A DNA stretch of 64,000 nucleotides from Methylobacterium sp. E-065 (GTDB taxonomy: Bacteria > Pseudomonadota > Alphaproteobacteria > Rhizobiales > Beijerinckiaceae): the NCBI RefSeq assembly GCF_022829605.1, contig NZ_JAKSYD010000295.1, positions 1 to 64,000 on the forward strand, written 5' to 3'. The notes below the pieces were generated by a model. The model did not search any database. It saw nothing but the letters and a program-made list of their open reading frames with translations, and was not told the origin of the DNA. Shown here piece after piece: positions 44,190 through 52,497 of this stretch (within the stretch, counting starts at the first letter, position 1; each line of letters starts with the position of its first letter). A program made the translations under genes and the position numbers.

Positions 44190-44593
44190 GAAGCTTGGCG
44201 CCCACCGTCGGAGACTTGGCTTGAACCCCGGCTCTGGCCGGGCTTGTCGCCTGCCCGCATCGGCCGGAGCTTTTCCGGGTCCAGGCTGCCGCCCCGCTTG
44301 TAGGCCTGGACCGTCAGGACGAGGAGCAGGGCGGTCAGCGTCGCGCCGACCACGATGTCGGTGAGAACCAGCGCCTGCATCACGGGATCGACCGCGGGGG
44401 TACCCGGCGGGTGATCATAAAAAATCGGCGCGATGCTGCCCCAGCGATAGCCGAGCCCCAGCAGCAGCACATAGGTCGCCGACTGGCAGACCCCGAGGCA
44501 GCCGACGAGGTGGATGAAGTTGCGACTCGTGGCGATGCCGTAGAGGCCGATGCCGAACAGCCACGCGGCGACCGCGTATGGCAGAACACTCAC
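44186..44593 (-). CDS. mnhC: Mrp/Mnh-type antiporter subunit C (NuoK-like)
   Basis: The 135-residue protein has three hydrophobic segments in the NuoK/MnhC arrangement (AVAAWLFGIGLYGIATSRNF, LVGCLGVCQSATYVLLLGLG, QALVLTDIVVGATLTALLLV). The C-terminal tail is polar and about 30 residues long. It overlaps mnhB upstream and mnhD downstream by ATGA, so all subunits are coupled. Confidence 0.9.
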   Translation of the reverse strand: MSVLPYAVAAWLFGIGLYGIATSRNFIHLVGCLGVCQSATYVLLLGLGYRWGSIAPIFYDHPPGTPAVDPVMQALVLTDIVVGATLTALLLVLTVQAYKRGGSLDPEKLRPMRAGDKPGQSRGSSQVSDGGRQAS

Positions 44594-45366
44594 GCGGATT
44601 CCTCCCCGGGCTCGTCGGGTTCCTCGGCCTCACGGGTCTCCTCCATGAATTCCAGGAAGAGCTGCGTGAACCCGCCCGTCACCGCCATCGCGACGCCGAG
44701 GTTCTCGACCAGCATCAGGCCGCCGGAGAACAGGTCGCGCAGCGTGCCGAGCGGCAGGATGTTCTGCATGAACGCGGCGCCGGTCAGCATCGGCACGAGC
44801 CCGCACAAGGCGAACAGGAGCGCGCCCCCGCCCTCCAGCGCGTCGAGCCAGTGGCTGTGGATGGCGTCGCGCCAACCGGAATAGCCCTCACCGAGGTAGA
44901 TCAGCAGGGTCCCCGAGGCGAGGATCACGCCGCCCTGGAAGCCGCCGCCGGGGGTGACGGTGGCGTGCAGCACCACGTAGAGGCCGAACAGGCAGGTGAG
45001 CGGCCCGGCGATCCGGCAGGCCAGCACCGTCGCCTCCGAGCGCGGGATCACGGCGCGGCCGGGCCGGCGCATGGCGCGCCCGGTGATGCCCTCGCCGCGG
45101 TGGCCGCGCAGCAGCACCACCGTGCCGGTGATGGCGGCGAGCAACATGAATTCCTCGCCCAGCGTGTCGAGGCCGCGCAGGTCGAAGTTGATCGCGCTCA
45201 CCATGTTGGCGACGTGCCGCGCCTCCGGGGTGATCGCGTTGATGCGCTCGCCGTACAGCGCGATCTTGGATCCGAAGGCCGGCAGCCCCGCGATCACCGA
45301 GGCGGCGCAGGGCAGCAGGATCAGGCCCGACAGGGCGAGCAGCGCGACGCGGATGCGCGGGCTCAC
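44590..45366 (-). CDS. mnhB: MbhE-like + MnhB fused antiporter subunit
   Basis: The 258-residue protein joins two parts. The first ~85 residues (LPAFGSKIALYGERINAITP, then INFDLRGLDTLGEEFMLLAA) correspond to the MbhE-like region normally at the C terminus of MnhA. The rest (CRIAGPLTCLFGLYVVLHAT with GGGFQGGVILASGTLLIYLG) is MnhB. Both are membrane domains of the complex. The fusion compensates in part for the missing MnhA. It overlaps both neighbours by four bases. Confidence 0.85.
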   Translation of the reverse strand: MSPRIRVALLALSGLILLPCAASVIAGLPAFGSKIALYGERINAITPEARHVANMVSAINFDLRGLDTLGEEFMLLAAITGTVVLLRGHRGEGITGRAMRRPGRAVIPRSEATVLACRIAGPLTCLFGLYVVLHATVTPGGGFQGGVILASGTLLIYLGEGYSGWRDAIHSHWLDALEGGGALLFALCGLVPMLTGAAFMQNILPLGTLRDLFSGGLMLVENLGVAMAVTGGFTQLFLEFMEETREAEEPDEPGEESA

Positions 45367-45614
45367 GGTTCCGCCCCGGGCGGCTGCGTGCGCACCGCCA
45401 TCAGCGCCACGAGGAAGAGGAGCGGAACCGCGGCCGAGCCCACCGCCAGTTCCGACAGGGCGACATCGGGGGCCTGAAGGGCGTCGAACAGGATCGTCAG
45501 CACCAGCCCGTTGATCGCGATGGCGAAAACCTGCCGGATCGGATCGCGCACCAGCACCACGGCGCTGCCGGAGATCGCCGTGAGCAGGAACAGCAGCGGC
45601 AGGATCACGCTCAT
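45363..45614 (-). CDS. DUF4040 small antiporter subunit
   Basis: The 83-residue protein has three hydrophobic segments with the DUF4040 pattern (IAINGLVLTILFDALQAPDV, followed by ALSELAVGSAAVPLLFLVAL). In standard Mrp systems this domain is part of MnhA; in membrane-bound hydrogenases it is a separate subunit (MbhD). Here it is a stand-alone gene between mnhG and mnhB, coupled by ATGA to the latter. Confidence 0.85.
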   Translation of the reverse strand: MSVILPLLFLLTAISGSAVVLVRDPIRQVFAIAINGLVLTILFDALQAPDVALSELAVGSAAVPLLFLVALMAVRTQPPGAEP

Positions 45615-45624
45615 CGGTCCGACC

Positions 45625-45909
45625 TCATGCCGAGCGCCCCTCGCGCATCAGCAGGGCCCGGCCGGACACGTGCGACAGCACCGCGGCCCAGCCTAAGAAC
45701 ACCACCATCATCACCAGGATCTTGAGCGAACGCCCGGAGATCCCGTCGGACAGGAAGGCCGCCACGGTGACGAGGACGGAGGCGGCGACGTTGAGGAAGG
45801 CGATGGCGTGCATCCGGTCGAGGGCCCGGGGCAGGCGCCACAGGGCCAGCGCGGCGATCCACGTCACCGCCACCACGAGGGCGAGCAGCACGCCGATTGC
45901 GAGGCTCAT
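45625..45909 (-). CDS. mnhG: Mrp/Mnh-type antiporter subunit G
   Basis: The 94-residue protein has three hydrophobic segments and the MnhG-type LWRLPRALDRMHAIAFLN, matching 'FPDxYxRxHA' in the family. The start at 45909 was chosen because it overlaps the mnhF stop by four bases; a longer frame upstream is out of register with mnhF and is not coding. Confidence 0.85.
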   Translation of the reverse strand: MSLAIGVLLALVVAVTWIAALALWRLPRALDRMHAIAFLNVAASVLVTVAAFLSDGISGRSLKILVMMVVFLGWAAVLSHVSGRALLMREGRSA

Positions 45910-46157
45910 ATCCAGCGCTCCAGGAAGACCGCGAGCAGCATCGAGCCGGGCAGATTGAGCAGGACCAGGGTGAGGGCGAGGTCGGTGATCGAGGCCTGAT
46001 CGGTGGCGAAGGCCATCAACGTCAGAATCAGGACCGTCACGCTGCCGGCGAGCTGGTAGGCGGCGAAGCGCTGGCCGGGCGTTCCGCGCCACGCCAGCAT
46101 CGCCGCGAGGATCAGCGGCGGCAGCAACGCCAGGATGGCGGCCGTCCAGATGTTCAT
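45906..46157 (-). CDS. mnhF: Mrp/Mnh-type antiporter subunit F
   Basis: The 83-residue membrane protein has three helices and the MnhF-like RGTPGQRFAAYQLAGSVTVL and DLALTLVLLNLPGSMLLAVF. Length and position between mnhE and mnhG match the standard Mrp order. Overlaps both neighbours by ATGA. Confidence 0.85.
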   Translation of the reverse strand: MNIWTAAILALLPPLILAAMLAWRGTPGQRFAAYQLAGSVTVLILTLMAFATDQASITDLALTLVLLNLPGSMLLAVFLERWI

Positions 46158-46645
46158 GGCGCCTCAGGCTCCAGGGCATGCGTCGTCACCGTCCCGTGCG
46201 CGCGGTCGAGGGTCAGCACGTAGCTGTCCGGCGCGAGCGAGGCGGCGAGCAGCCCGACGGCCCGCGTCGCGGATGCCGTCTCCCCCTCCGGCCGCGCCCA
46301 CGCGATCGTGGCGGCGCTTCGCTCCTGCGTCGCACCACCCTCTGCGCGCCCGAGCACCACCCGCGCCAGATGGAGACCGACCCGCCACGTCTGCCGGGCC
46401 ATGCCCAGGATGGCGGGGCCGAGGGGCCGAAGCGATGCGCGATCGAACCGGAAGCGCACGCCGCCGTGCCGCGCCACGACCCACCACCAAGCCGTGCCGA
46501 GGGTCGCGCAAGCCACCATGGCGATGCCTTCGTTGACGCTCAGGGAGCCGGCGAAGACCAAGTAGGTCAGAGCGAGCAGCACCCAGATCGCGACGGCATC
46601 GCGCGTCGACTGCTCCTTGAGCCCGCTGATCGGTCCTAGCCGCAT
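46154..46645 (-). CDS. mnhE: Mrp/Mnh-type antiporter subunit E
   Basis: The 163-residue protein has two N-terminal membrane helices (WVLLALTYLVFAGSLSVNEG) and the MnhE-like soluble end (GLLAASLAPDSYVLTLDRAH followed by TVTTHALEP). It is the first gene of the seven-gene operon. Its promoter should lie in the 147-bp gap to the divergent NUDIX gene. Confidence 0.85.
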   Translation of the reverse strand: MRLGPISGLKEQSTRDAVAIWVLLALTYLVFAGSLSVNEGIAMVACATLGTAWWWVVARHGGVRFRFDRASLRPLGPAILGMARQTWRVGLHLARVVLGRAEGGATQERSAATIAWARPEGETASATRAVGLLAASLAPDSYVLTLDRAHGTVTTHALEPEAP

Positions 46646-46792
46646 CGATCCTAACCGGAAGACGCCTCAAAAGCGTAGCCATACGCCTGATCGACCCAAC
46701 CGGCTTCGAAGCATGGGCGTTCCCGGAACCCGAGGACACGCCTTCGTGTAAGCACAGCGGACATCGGACGGTTCGGCGGGCGAGGGCGCATC

Positions 46793-47362
46793 ATGAAGGC
46801 CGAGATCCTGTCGATCCGCTTCCTTCACGAGGGCTGGAACCGGTTCGGACTCGCACGGGTGCGCCTGCACGACGGATCCGTAGCGGAGCGGGCGATCGAG
46901 GATCACGGACATTCGGTCGGGATCCTCCCCTACGATCCCGAGCGTCGGGTCGCGACGCTGGTGCGCGAGCTACGGGTGCCGCCACTTTTCGCGTCCGGCG
47001 AGCAGGTCCAGCTGGAGGCGCCGGCCGGCCTGATCGACGACGGCGGCCCGGAGGAGAATGCCCGCAGGGAGGTCCTCGAAGAGGTCGGCCTGCGCCTGCA
47101 TGGCCTGGACTTCGTCGGCGCCGCCTATTCCTGCGCGAGTTTGACCACCGAGAAGATCCACCTCTACCTCGCCGCCTACGGCCGCGGAGACCGGGCCGAA
47201 GAAGGCGGCGGGGCCGAGGGCGAGCACGAGAACATCCGGATCATCGAGATGCCGCTCGCGGAGCTGGCCGCCATGGCCGACCGGGCCGAACTCACCGATC
47301 TGAAGACGCTGACCCTCGTGCTGGCACTGCGCCTTCGGCATCCGGAGCTTTTCCCGGCATGA
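46793..47362 (+). CDS. NUDIX hydrolase (GDP-mannose/ADP-ribose pyrophosphatase-like, NudK type)
   Basis: The 189-residue protein has the NUDIX box AGLIDDGGPEENARREVLEE (residues ~77-96, ending VGL). Upstream strands (LSIRFLHEGWNRFGLARVRL) resemble NudK. It cleaves nucleoside diphosphate derivatives with Mg2+. Its stop overlaps the start of a 29-residue membrane peptide gene (ATGA). Confidence 0.9.
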   Translation: MKAEILSIRFLHEGWNRFGLARVRLHDGSVAERAIEDHGHSVGILPYDPERRVATLVRELRVPPLFASGEQVQLEAPAGLIDDGGPEENARREVLEEVGLRLHGLDFVGAAYSCASLTTEKIHLYLAAYGRGDRAEEGGGAEGEHENIRIIEMPLAELAAMADRAELTDLKTLTLVLALRLRHPELFPA

Positions 47363-47448
47363 GAATGGGCTCTCGCATCTTCGCGCGGTGGTTGCTAACC
47401 GCCATCGTGCTCACCGGGGTCGCGTGGATCGCCTTCCATCTGCGCTGA
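47359..47448 (+). CDS. 29-residue single-pass membrane peptide
   Basis: A short frame MRMGSRIFARW then LLTAIVLTGVAWIAFHLR overlaps the NUDIX stop as ATGA. It has a positively charged N terminus and one membrane helix. The coupling and the hydrophobic pattern suggest it is translated. I do not know a family. Confidence 0.45.
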   Translation: MRMGSRIFARWLLTAIVLTGVAWIAFHLR

Positions 47449-47481
47449 CCGTCGGCGTGCCTGCCTTCAGGGACCGAAGCC

Positions 47482-49200
47482 ATGAGCGATGACGCCCACC
47501 ATGACGAACCGCACGGGCTCGACCGCGGACTGACCAATTACGGCGACCGCGACTTCGCCCGCTACCTGCGCCGCTCCTTCGCCCGCTCGATGGGTATCTC
47601 GATCGGGCTTCTGAACAAGCCGGTGATCGGCATCGCCATGACGCCCTCGGGCTTCAACAACTGCCACCGGGGCATGGACGAGCTGGTGGAGGCGGTCTCC
47701 CGCGGCGTGCTAGCGGCCGGCGCCCTGCCGCGGCCGTTCCCGACCGTGTCACTCGGCGAGGTTTTCCTCAACCCGACCAGCATGATGTACCGCAACCTGA
47801 TGGCCATGGACACGGAGGAGATGATCCAGGCCCAACCGATGGACGCGGTTGTGCTGATCGGCGGCTGCGACAAGACCGTGCCGGCCCAGCTCATGGGCGC
47901 GGCCTCGGCGGGGCTGCCGGCGATCCAGCTCGTCACCGGCCCGATGTCGACCGGCCGCCACAGGGGCCAGCGCCTCGGCGCCTGCACGGATTGCCGGGGG
48001 TTCTGGGCCAAATACCGGGCCGGTACCGTGGACGCGGAAGAGATCGCCGAGGTCGAGGGTCGGCTCTCGGTCACCGCCGGCACCTGCGCGGTAATGGGCA
48101 CGGCCTCGACCATGGCGTGCATCGCGGAGGCACTCGGCATGTCGCTGCCGGGCACGGCCGCGATACCGGCGGTGCATTCCGACCGGCTGGTCGCCGCCGA
48201 GGAGACCGGCCGCGCCGCCGTGCGGTTGATCCAGACAAGGATCGCGCCGTCTCAGGTCATCACCCGCCAGTCTGTCGAGAACGCGATTCGGGTCCTGATG
48301 GCGGTCTCGGGCTCGACCAACGCCATCGTCCACCTCACGGCCATCGCCGGGCGGCTCGGCATCCGCGTTCCATATGAGCGCTTCAACCAGATCTCCGACG
48401 AGACCCCGGTGCTGGTCGACCTGAAGCCCGTGGGCGAGGGCTACATGGAGGATTTCCACGCGGCCGGCGGCATGGGCGCGCTGCTGCGCGAATTGCGCCC
48501 GCTCCTCCACCTCGACACCGTGGACGTCGAGGGCCGGACGCTGGCCGAGCGTCTCGACGAACCTGCCGGCTGGGTCGACCGGGGGGTGATCCGTGCCTTC
48601 GACAATCCCGTCTCGCCGGTCGGCGGCTTGGTGGCGCTGACCGGCAACCTCGCCCCCGAGGGCGCGATCTTCAAGCGCGCGGCCGCGACCCCGGAGCTGT
48701 TCGAATCCGAGGGCCGGGCGGTTGTGTTCACCGGTCTGGAGGACCTGAGCCGGCGAATCGACGATCCGGATCTCGACGTAAACCCTGGCGACGTGCTGGT
48801 TCTCCAGAATGCCGGCCCGCACGCGGCCGGGATGCCGGAGGCGGGCTACCTGCCGATCCCGAAGAAGCTTGCCCGGGCGGGAGTGAAGGACATGGTGCGC
48901 ATCTCCGATGCGCGGATGTCGGGCACGGCCTTCGGGTCGATCGTGCTGCACGTTGCACCCGAATCGGCCGTCGGCGGCCCGCTGGCCGCGGTGCGCGACG
49001 GGGACCGGATCAAGCTGTCGATCCGGGACAAGCGGATCGACCTGCTGGTCGAGCCCGCAGAGATCGCCCGGCGCCTCGCCAACCACCAGCCGCCGCCGGC
49101 CCCGACCCGGGGCTACAAGGCGCTCTACCGCCGTACCGTCACGCAGGCGCCGGAGGGTTGCGACTTCGACTTCCTGATGGGGCAGGGGAGCGACGGCTGA
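47482..49200 (+). CDS. IlvD/Edd-family dehydratase (dihydroxy-acid or sugar-acid dehydratase)
   Basis: The 572-residue Fe-S dehydratase has cluster Cys residues in GGCDKTVPAQLMGA and TAGTCAVMGTASTMACIAEA. The Mg/substrate site is around SGFNNCHRGMDELVE, and a C-terminal SDARMSGTAFGSIVLHVAPE holds the catalytic Ser. The family dehydrates dihydroxy acids in branched-chain amino acid synthesis or aldonic acids in sugar catabolism. It sits next to a thiolase and not to ilv genes, so a catabolic sugar-acid substrate is possible. Confidence 0.9.
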   Translation: MSDDAHHDEPHGLDRGLTNYGDRDFARYLRRSFARSMGISIGLLNKPVIGIAMTPSGFNNCHRGMDELVEAVSRGVLAAGALPRPFPTVSLGEVFLNPTSMMYRNLMAMDTEEMIQAQPMDAVVLIGGCDKTVPAQLMGAASAGLPAIQLVTGPMSTGRHRGQRLGACTDCRGFWAKYRAGTVDAEEIAEVEGRLSVTAGTCAVMGTASTMACIAEALGMSLPGTAAIPAVHSDRLVAAEETGRAAVRLIQTRIAPSQVITRQSVENAIRVLMAVSGSTNAIVHLTAIAGRLGIRVPYERFNQISDETPVLVDLKPVGEGYMEDFHAAGGMGALLRELRPLLHLDTVDVEGRTLAERLDEPAGWVDRGVIRAFDNPVSPVGGLVALTGNLAPEGAIFKRAAATPELFESEGRAVVFTGLEDLSRRIDDPDLDVNPGDVLVLQNAGPHAAGMPEAGYLPIPKKLARAGVKDMVRISDARMSGTAFGSIVLHVAPESAVGGPLAAVRDGDRIKLSIRDKRIDLLVEPAEIARRLANHQPPPAPTRGYKALYRRTVTQAPEGCDFDFLMGQGSDG

Positions 49201-49264
49201 GCGGCCGGCTTGATCGCCGGCCGTGCCGGGCCCATCGTCCGGCAAAGAATCGGGAGGTCACCGG

Positions 49265-50434
49265 ATGACGCGCGCCTGCATCGTGGGCTGGGCCCACACC
49301 CCCTTCGGCAAGCTGGAGGAGCCGGATGTCGAGGGGCTGATCGCCCGCATCTCCGGCGAGGCGCTGGCCCATGCCGGCGTGGAGGAATCGCAGGTCGACG
49401 GCATCTACGTCGGCTCGATGAACACCGGCTTCTCGAAGCAGGGCTTCGAGGGCTCGCTCGTCGCCGTGAACCGGCCGGGCCTCGCCCACGCGCCGGCGAC
49501 CCATCTGGAGAATGCCTGCGCAACCGGCTCGGCCGCGCTCTACGCGGCGCTCGATTTCGTGAATAGCGGCCGGGGCCGCGTCGCCCTGGTGATCGGCGCC
49601 GAGAAGATGACCGCCAAGACCGTGGCCGAGACCGGCGACATCCTGCTGGGCGCCTCCTACCGGAAGGAGGAGGCCGAGATCGAGGGCGGCTTCGCGGGCG
49701 TGTTCGGGCGGATCGCGGCGGGGTACTTCCAGCGCTACGGCGACCGCAGCGAGGAGCTGGCCCGGATCGCCGCCAAGAACCACCGCAACGGCGTCGCCAA
49801 CCCCTATGCGCAGTTGCGCAAGGATCTCGGCTTCGAGTTCTGCAACCGGGTCTCGGACAAGAACCCCTACGTGGCCGCACCCCTGCGGCGCACCGATTGC
49901 TCGCTGATCTCCGATGGGGCGGCGGCCCTGGTGGTGGCCGATGCCGAGACCGCCGAGGGGCTGGAACGGGCGATCGGCTTCCGCGCCCGGGCCCATGTCA
50001 ACGACATCCTGCCGCTCTCCCGCCGCGACCCGACGGAGTTCAAGGGCGCGCGGATGGCCTGGGACAAGGCGCGGGCGCAGGCCGGCATCGGCAACGACGA
50101 CCTGTCCTTCGTGGAGACCCACGACTGCTTCACCATCGCCGAACTGATCGAATACGAGGCCATGGGCCTCGCCGCCCCGGGCGAGGGTTTCCGCGTGGTG
50201 CGCGAGGGGCTGGCCGAAAAGGGCGGCCGGCTGCCGATCAACCCGTCCGGCGGGCTGAAGGCCAAGGGCCACCCGGTGGGCGCCACCGGCGTGTCGATGC
50301 ACGTGATGGCCTGCCTGCAACTGATGGGCGAGGCCGGCGAGATGCAGGTGCCCGGGGCAGAACTCGCCGGGATCTTCAATATGGGTGGGGCCGCGGTGGC
50401 GAATTACGTGTCGATCCTCGAGCGGCGACGCTGA
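49265..50434 (+). CDS. SCP2-type thiolase / acetyl-CoA acetyltransferase
   Basis: The 389-residue protein shows the acylated Cys in HLENACATGSAALYAALDFV, HDCF in SFVETHDCFTIAELIEYEAM and GHPVGATGVSMHVMACLQLM. That order fits SCP2-type thiolases, which lack the C-terminal CGGxG of classical ones. It probably cleaves or forms a beta-ketoacyl-CoA. The ATG at 49265 has GGGAGGT upstream. It follows the dehydratase gene by 64 bp on the same strand; co-transcription is likely. Confidence 0.9.
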   Translation: MTRACIVGWAHTPFGKLEEPDVEGLIARISGEALAHAGVEESQVDGIYVGSMNTGFSKQGFEGSLVAVNRPGLAHAPATHLENACATGSAALYAALDFVNSGRGRVALVIGAEKMTAKTVAETGDILLGASYRKEEAEIEGGFAGVFGRIAAGYFQRYGDRSEELARIAAKNHRNGVANPYAQLRKDLGFEFCNRVSDKNPYVAAPLRRTDCSLISDGAAALVVADAETAEGLERAIGFRARAHVNDILPLSRRDPTEFKGARMAWDKARAQAGIGNDDLSFVETHDCFTIAELIEYEAMGLAAPGEGFRVVREGLAEKGGRLPINPSGGLKAKGHPVGATGVSMHVMACLQLMGEAGEMQVPGAELAGIFNMGGAAVANYVSILERRR

Positions 50435-50464
50435 GGCGATAACGGTCGCCCGGCGTTCTCACTC

Positions 50465-50635
50465 CCCCTCTGCGGGCTACGGGCTGCACAGGTTTTGGGC
50501 TTCAATCTGATGACAGAGCGCGACGGCCCCCCTCTCCCGCCCGGGAGAGGGGACCTGCGCCTCAAATTGCCCACGGACGAGCCCGCCGAGACATCAAACC
50601 TGTGTAGCCCGTAGCTCTGCGGGGAAGGGGTAATT
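50465..50635. repeat. GC-rich intergenic repeat, family B, short copy
   Basis: An imperfect inverted repeat whose arms include GGGCTACGGGCTGCACAGGT and AACCTGTGTAGCCCGTAG. The core hairpin CCCCTCTCCCGCCCGGGAGA GGGG-type sequence shares 'agagcgcgac', 'gagaggggacctg' and 'gcctcaa' with the copy at 477-765. It lies between convergent genes (thiolase and metZ) and may serve as a terminator for both. Confidence 0.6.
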
Positions 50636-50673
50636 GCGCGCCTACCTGCGACGTGACCGCTAAAGCGCCCCGC

Positions 50674-51966
50674 TCAGCCCAGCCGATCTAGGGCCTGCTG
50701 AAGATCCGCGATCAGATCCGCCTCGTTTTCCAGTCCGATCGACAGCCGCACGGTCTCAGGCCCGACCTGCGCGGCGGCCTTCTCGTGCTCCGGCAGCTGC
50801 CGGTGCGTGGTCGAGGAGGGGTGGATCGCCAGCGACTTGATCTCGCCGATATTCACGAGGTGCGAGATCAGTTCAAGCCCGGCGATGAGTTCGAGCGCCG
50901 CCGGCTCGCCGCCCTTGAGCGCGACGGTGAAGATCGAGCCCGGCCCGTCCGGCGTGTAGCGGCGCGCGAGTTCCTCCCCGGGCTGCCCCGGCAGAAGCGG
51001 ATAGCTTACCCAAGCCACCGCCGGATGGTCCTTGAGAAAGGCCGCCACCGCCCGCGCGTTGGCGCAGTGCCGCTCCATGCGCAGTGGCAGGGTCTCGATG
51101 CCCATCAGCGTCAGGAACGCGTTCATCGGCGACAGGCCGGGGCCGAGGTCGCGCAGGCCGAAGAACCGGCACGCCGCCGCGAAGGGCGTCGCCGGAAACG
51201 CCTCGGTCAGCACGAGGTCGTCGTAATCCGGCCAGGGCTCGGTGATCAGGTTGTAGCCGCCGGCCTTGGCCCAATCGAACGTCCCGGCATCGCAGATCAT
51301 GCCGCCGATGGTCTGGCCGGATCCGCTCAGGAACTTCGAGGTGGAGTGCCAGACGATGTCGGCGCCGTGCTCGATCGGCCGGATCAGGGCCGGCGACGCC
51401 AGGGTGTTGTCCACCACGAGCGGCAGGCCGTGGCGGCGGGCCACCGCGGCGATCCCGTCGAGGTCCATCACCGAGCCGCACGGGTTCACGATCGATTCGC
51501 AGAAGATTGCCCGGCAGTCGGGGGTGATCGCCGCCTCGAAATCCTCCGGGGCCATGCCGCGGGCGAAGCGAGGCTTCAGGTCGTAGCGCCCGTCGAGGCG
51601 CCGCATCAGGCCGAGGGAACCACCGAACAGACGCGGGGACGCGACATAGGCGTCGCCGCTCTTCATCAGCGTCATCAGGACCAGCTGCATGGCGGATTGT
51701 CCGGAGGACACCGCCACCCCGGCCTTGGCGCCCTCCAGATCGGCGATGCGGCGCTCCAGCGCGGCCACCGTCGGGTTCGAACCGCGTGAATAGGAGAACC
51801 CGGTGCGGCGGCCCGCGAAGATATCGGCGGCCTGCTCGGTCGAGTCGAACACGAAGCCGTTCGTGAAGTAGATCGGCTGGACCCGCGCACCCGTGGCGGG
51901 GTCCGGCGAGGCGCCCGCGTGGATGGCCCGCGTGGCGAAACGGTGCTGTCGCGTGGTGTCCGTCAT
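50674..51966 (-). CDS. metZ: O-succinylhomoserine/O-acetylhomoserine sulfhydrylase
   Basis: The 430-residue PLP enzyme has YSRGSNPTVAALERRIADLE, the PLP contact SSGQSAMQLVL, VVDNTLASPALIRPIEHGAD, and the Schiff-base Lys in VWHSTSKFLSGSGQTIGG. It forms homocysteine from activated homoserine and sulfide in methionine synthesis. MetZ and MetY differ mainly in acyl preference, which I cannot decide from sequence. No riboswitch fits in the 58-bp gap to the next upstream gene. Confidence 0.9.
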   Translation of the reverse strand: MTDTTRQHRFATRAIHAGASPDPATGARVQPIYFTNGFVFDSTEQAADIFAGRRTGFSYSRGSNPTVAALERRIADLEGAKAGVAVSSGQSAMQLVLMTLMKSGDAYVASPRLFGGSLGLMRRLDGRYDLKPRFARGMAPEDFEAAITPDCRAIFCESIVNPCGSVMDLDGIAAVARRHGLPLVVDNTLASPALIRPIEHGADIVWHSTSKFLSGSGQTIGGMICDAGTFDWAKAGGYNLITEPWPDYDDLVLTEAFPATPFAAACRFFGLRDLGPGLSPMNAFLTLMGIETLPLRMERHCANARAVAAFLKDHPAVAWVSYPLLPGQPGEELARRYTPDGPGSIFTVALKGGEPAALELIAGLELISHLVNIGEIKSLAIHPSSTTHRQLPEHEKAAAQVGPETVRLSIGLENEADLIADLQQALDRLG

Positions 51967-52024
51967 GGCTCTCGGTCGGCGGTTCGGAGCCCGGAGCCTC
52001 GGTGAGCCCGGGCGGACCGGTGCG

Positions 52025-52411
52025 TCAAGCCGCGCGCTGGATGAAGGCGCGCAGTGTGCGGACCAGCGTGGTCGGCTCGTAGGGCTTGGGGATGAACCGG
52101 GCGCCCTCCGGCATGTCGTTCGGGCCGGGCGTGCCCATGCCGGACACGACCAGCACGGGGATCGACGGCCAGCGATGCGCGACCAGCCGGGCGAGGGCGA
52201 AGCCGTCCATCGAGCCCTGCGGCATGTCGACATCCGTCATCAGGACGCCGACATCGTCGCGGTTCTCCAGCACCTTCAGCGCCTTGTCGGCGTGGCTCGC
52301 CTCCAGGACCGTGAAGCCCGCATCCGCCAGGGTGTCCGCGGCCTCCATCAGCAGGAGACCATCATCCTCGACCAGGAGCACCACGGGTTGGTCGCACGGG
52401 CTTTCTGACAT
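52025..52411 (-). CDS. Single-domain response regulator (CheY-like receiver)
   Basis: The 128-residue protein is a receiver domain only. The acidic pair is in LLVEDDG, the phospho-acceptor Asp in LMTDVDMP (about residue 60), Ser/Thr in VLVVSGMG, and the Lys in FIPKPY. It has no output domain, so it must act through a partner protein. No kinase gene is adjacent. It precedes metZ by 58 bp on the same strand, probably by chance. Confidence 0.92.
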   Translation of the reverse strand: MSESPCDQPVVLLVEDDGLLLMEAADTLADAGFTVLEASHADKALKVLENRDDVGVLMTDVDMPQGSMDGFALARLVAHRWPSIPVLVVSGMGTPGPNDMPEGARFIPKPYEPTTLVRTLRAFIQRAA

Positions 52412-52497
52412 CAGACCTGCGGAGCTGTGGTGGATTCCGATGCCCGCGCCGTATTCCTCCGAGGCGCTCCCCGTCAAGGCGCAGGGTTGGCGCAGCG

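Noticed and set aside
45910..46179. Upstream extension of mnhG
   Set aside because: It is an out-of-frame reading of mnhF. The ATGA overlap at 45906-45909 gives the right start.
51967..52024. SAM riboswitch ahead of metZ
   Set aside because: The gap is only 58 bp and shows no SAM-II or SAM-I core motif.
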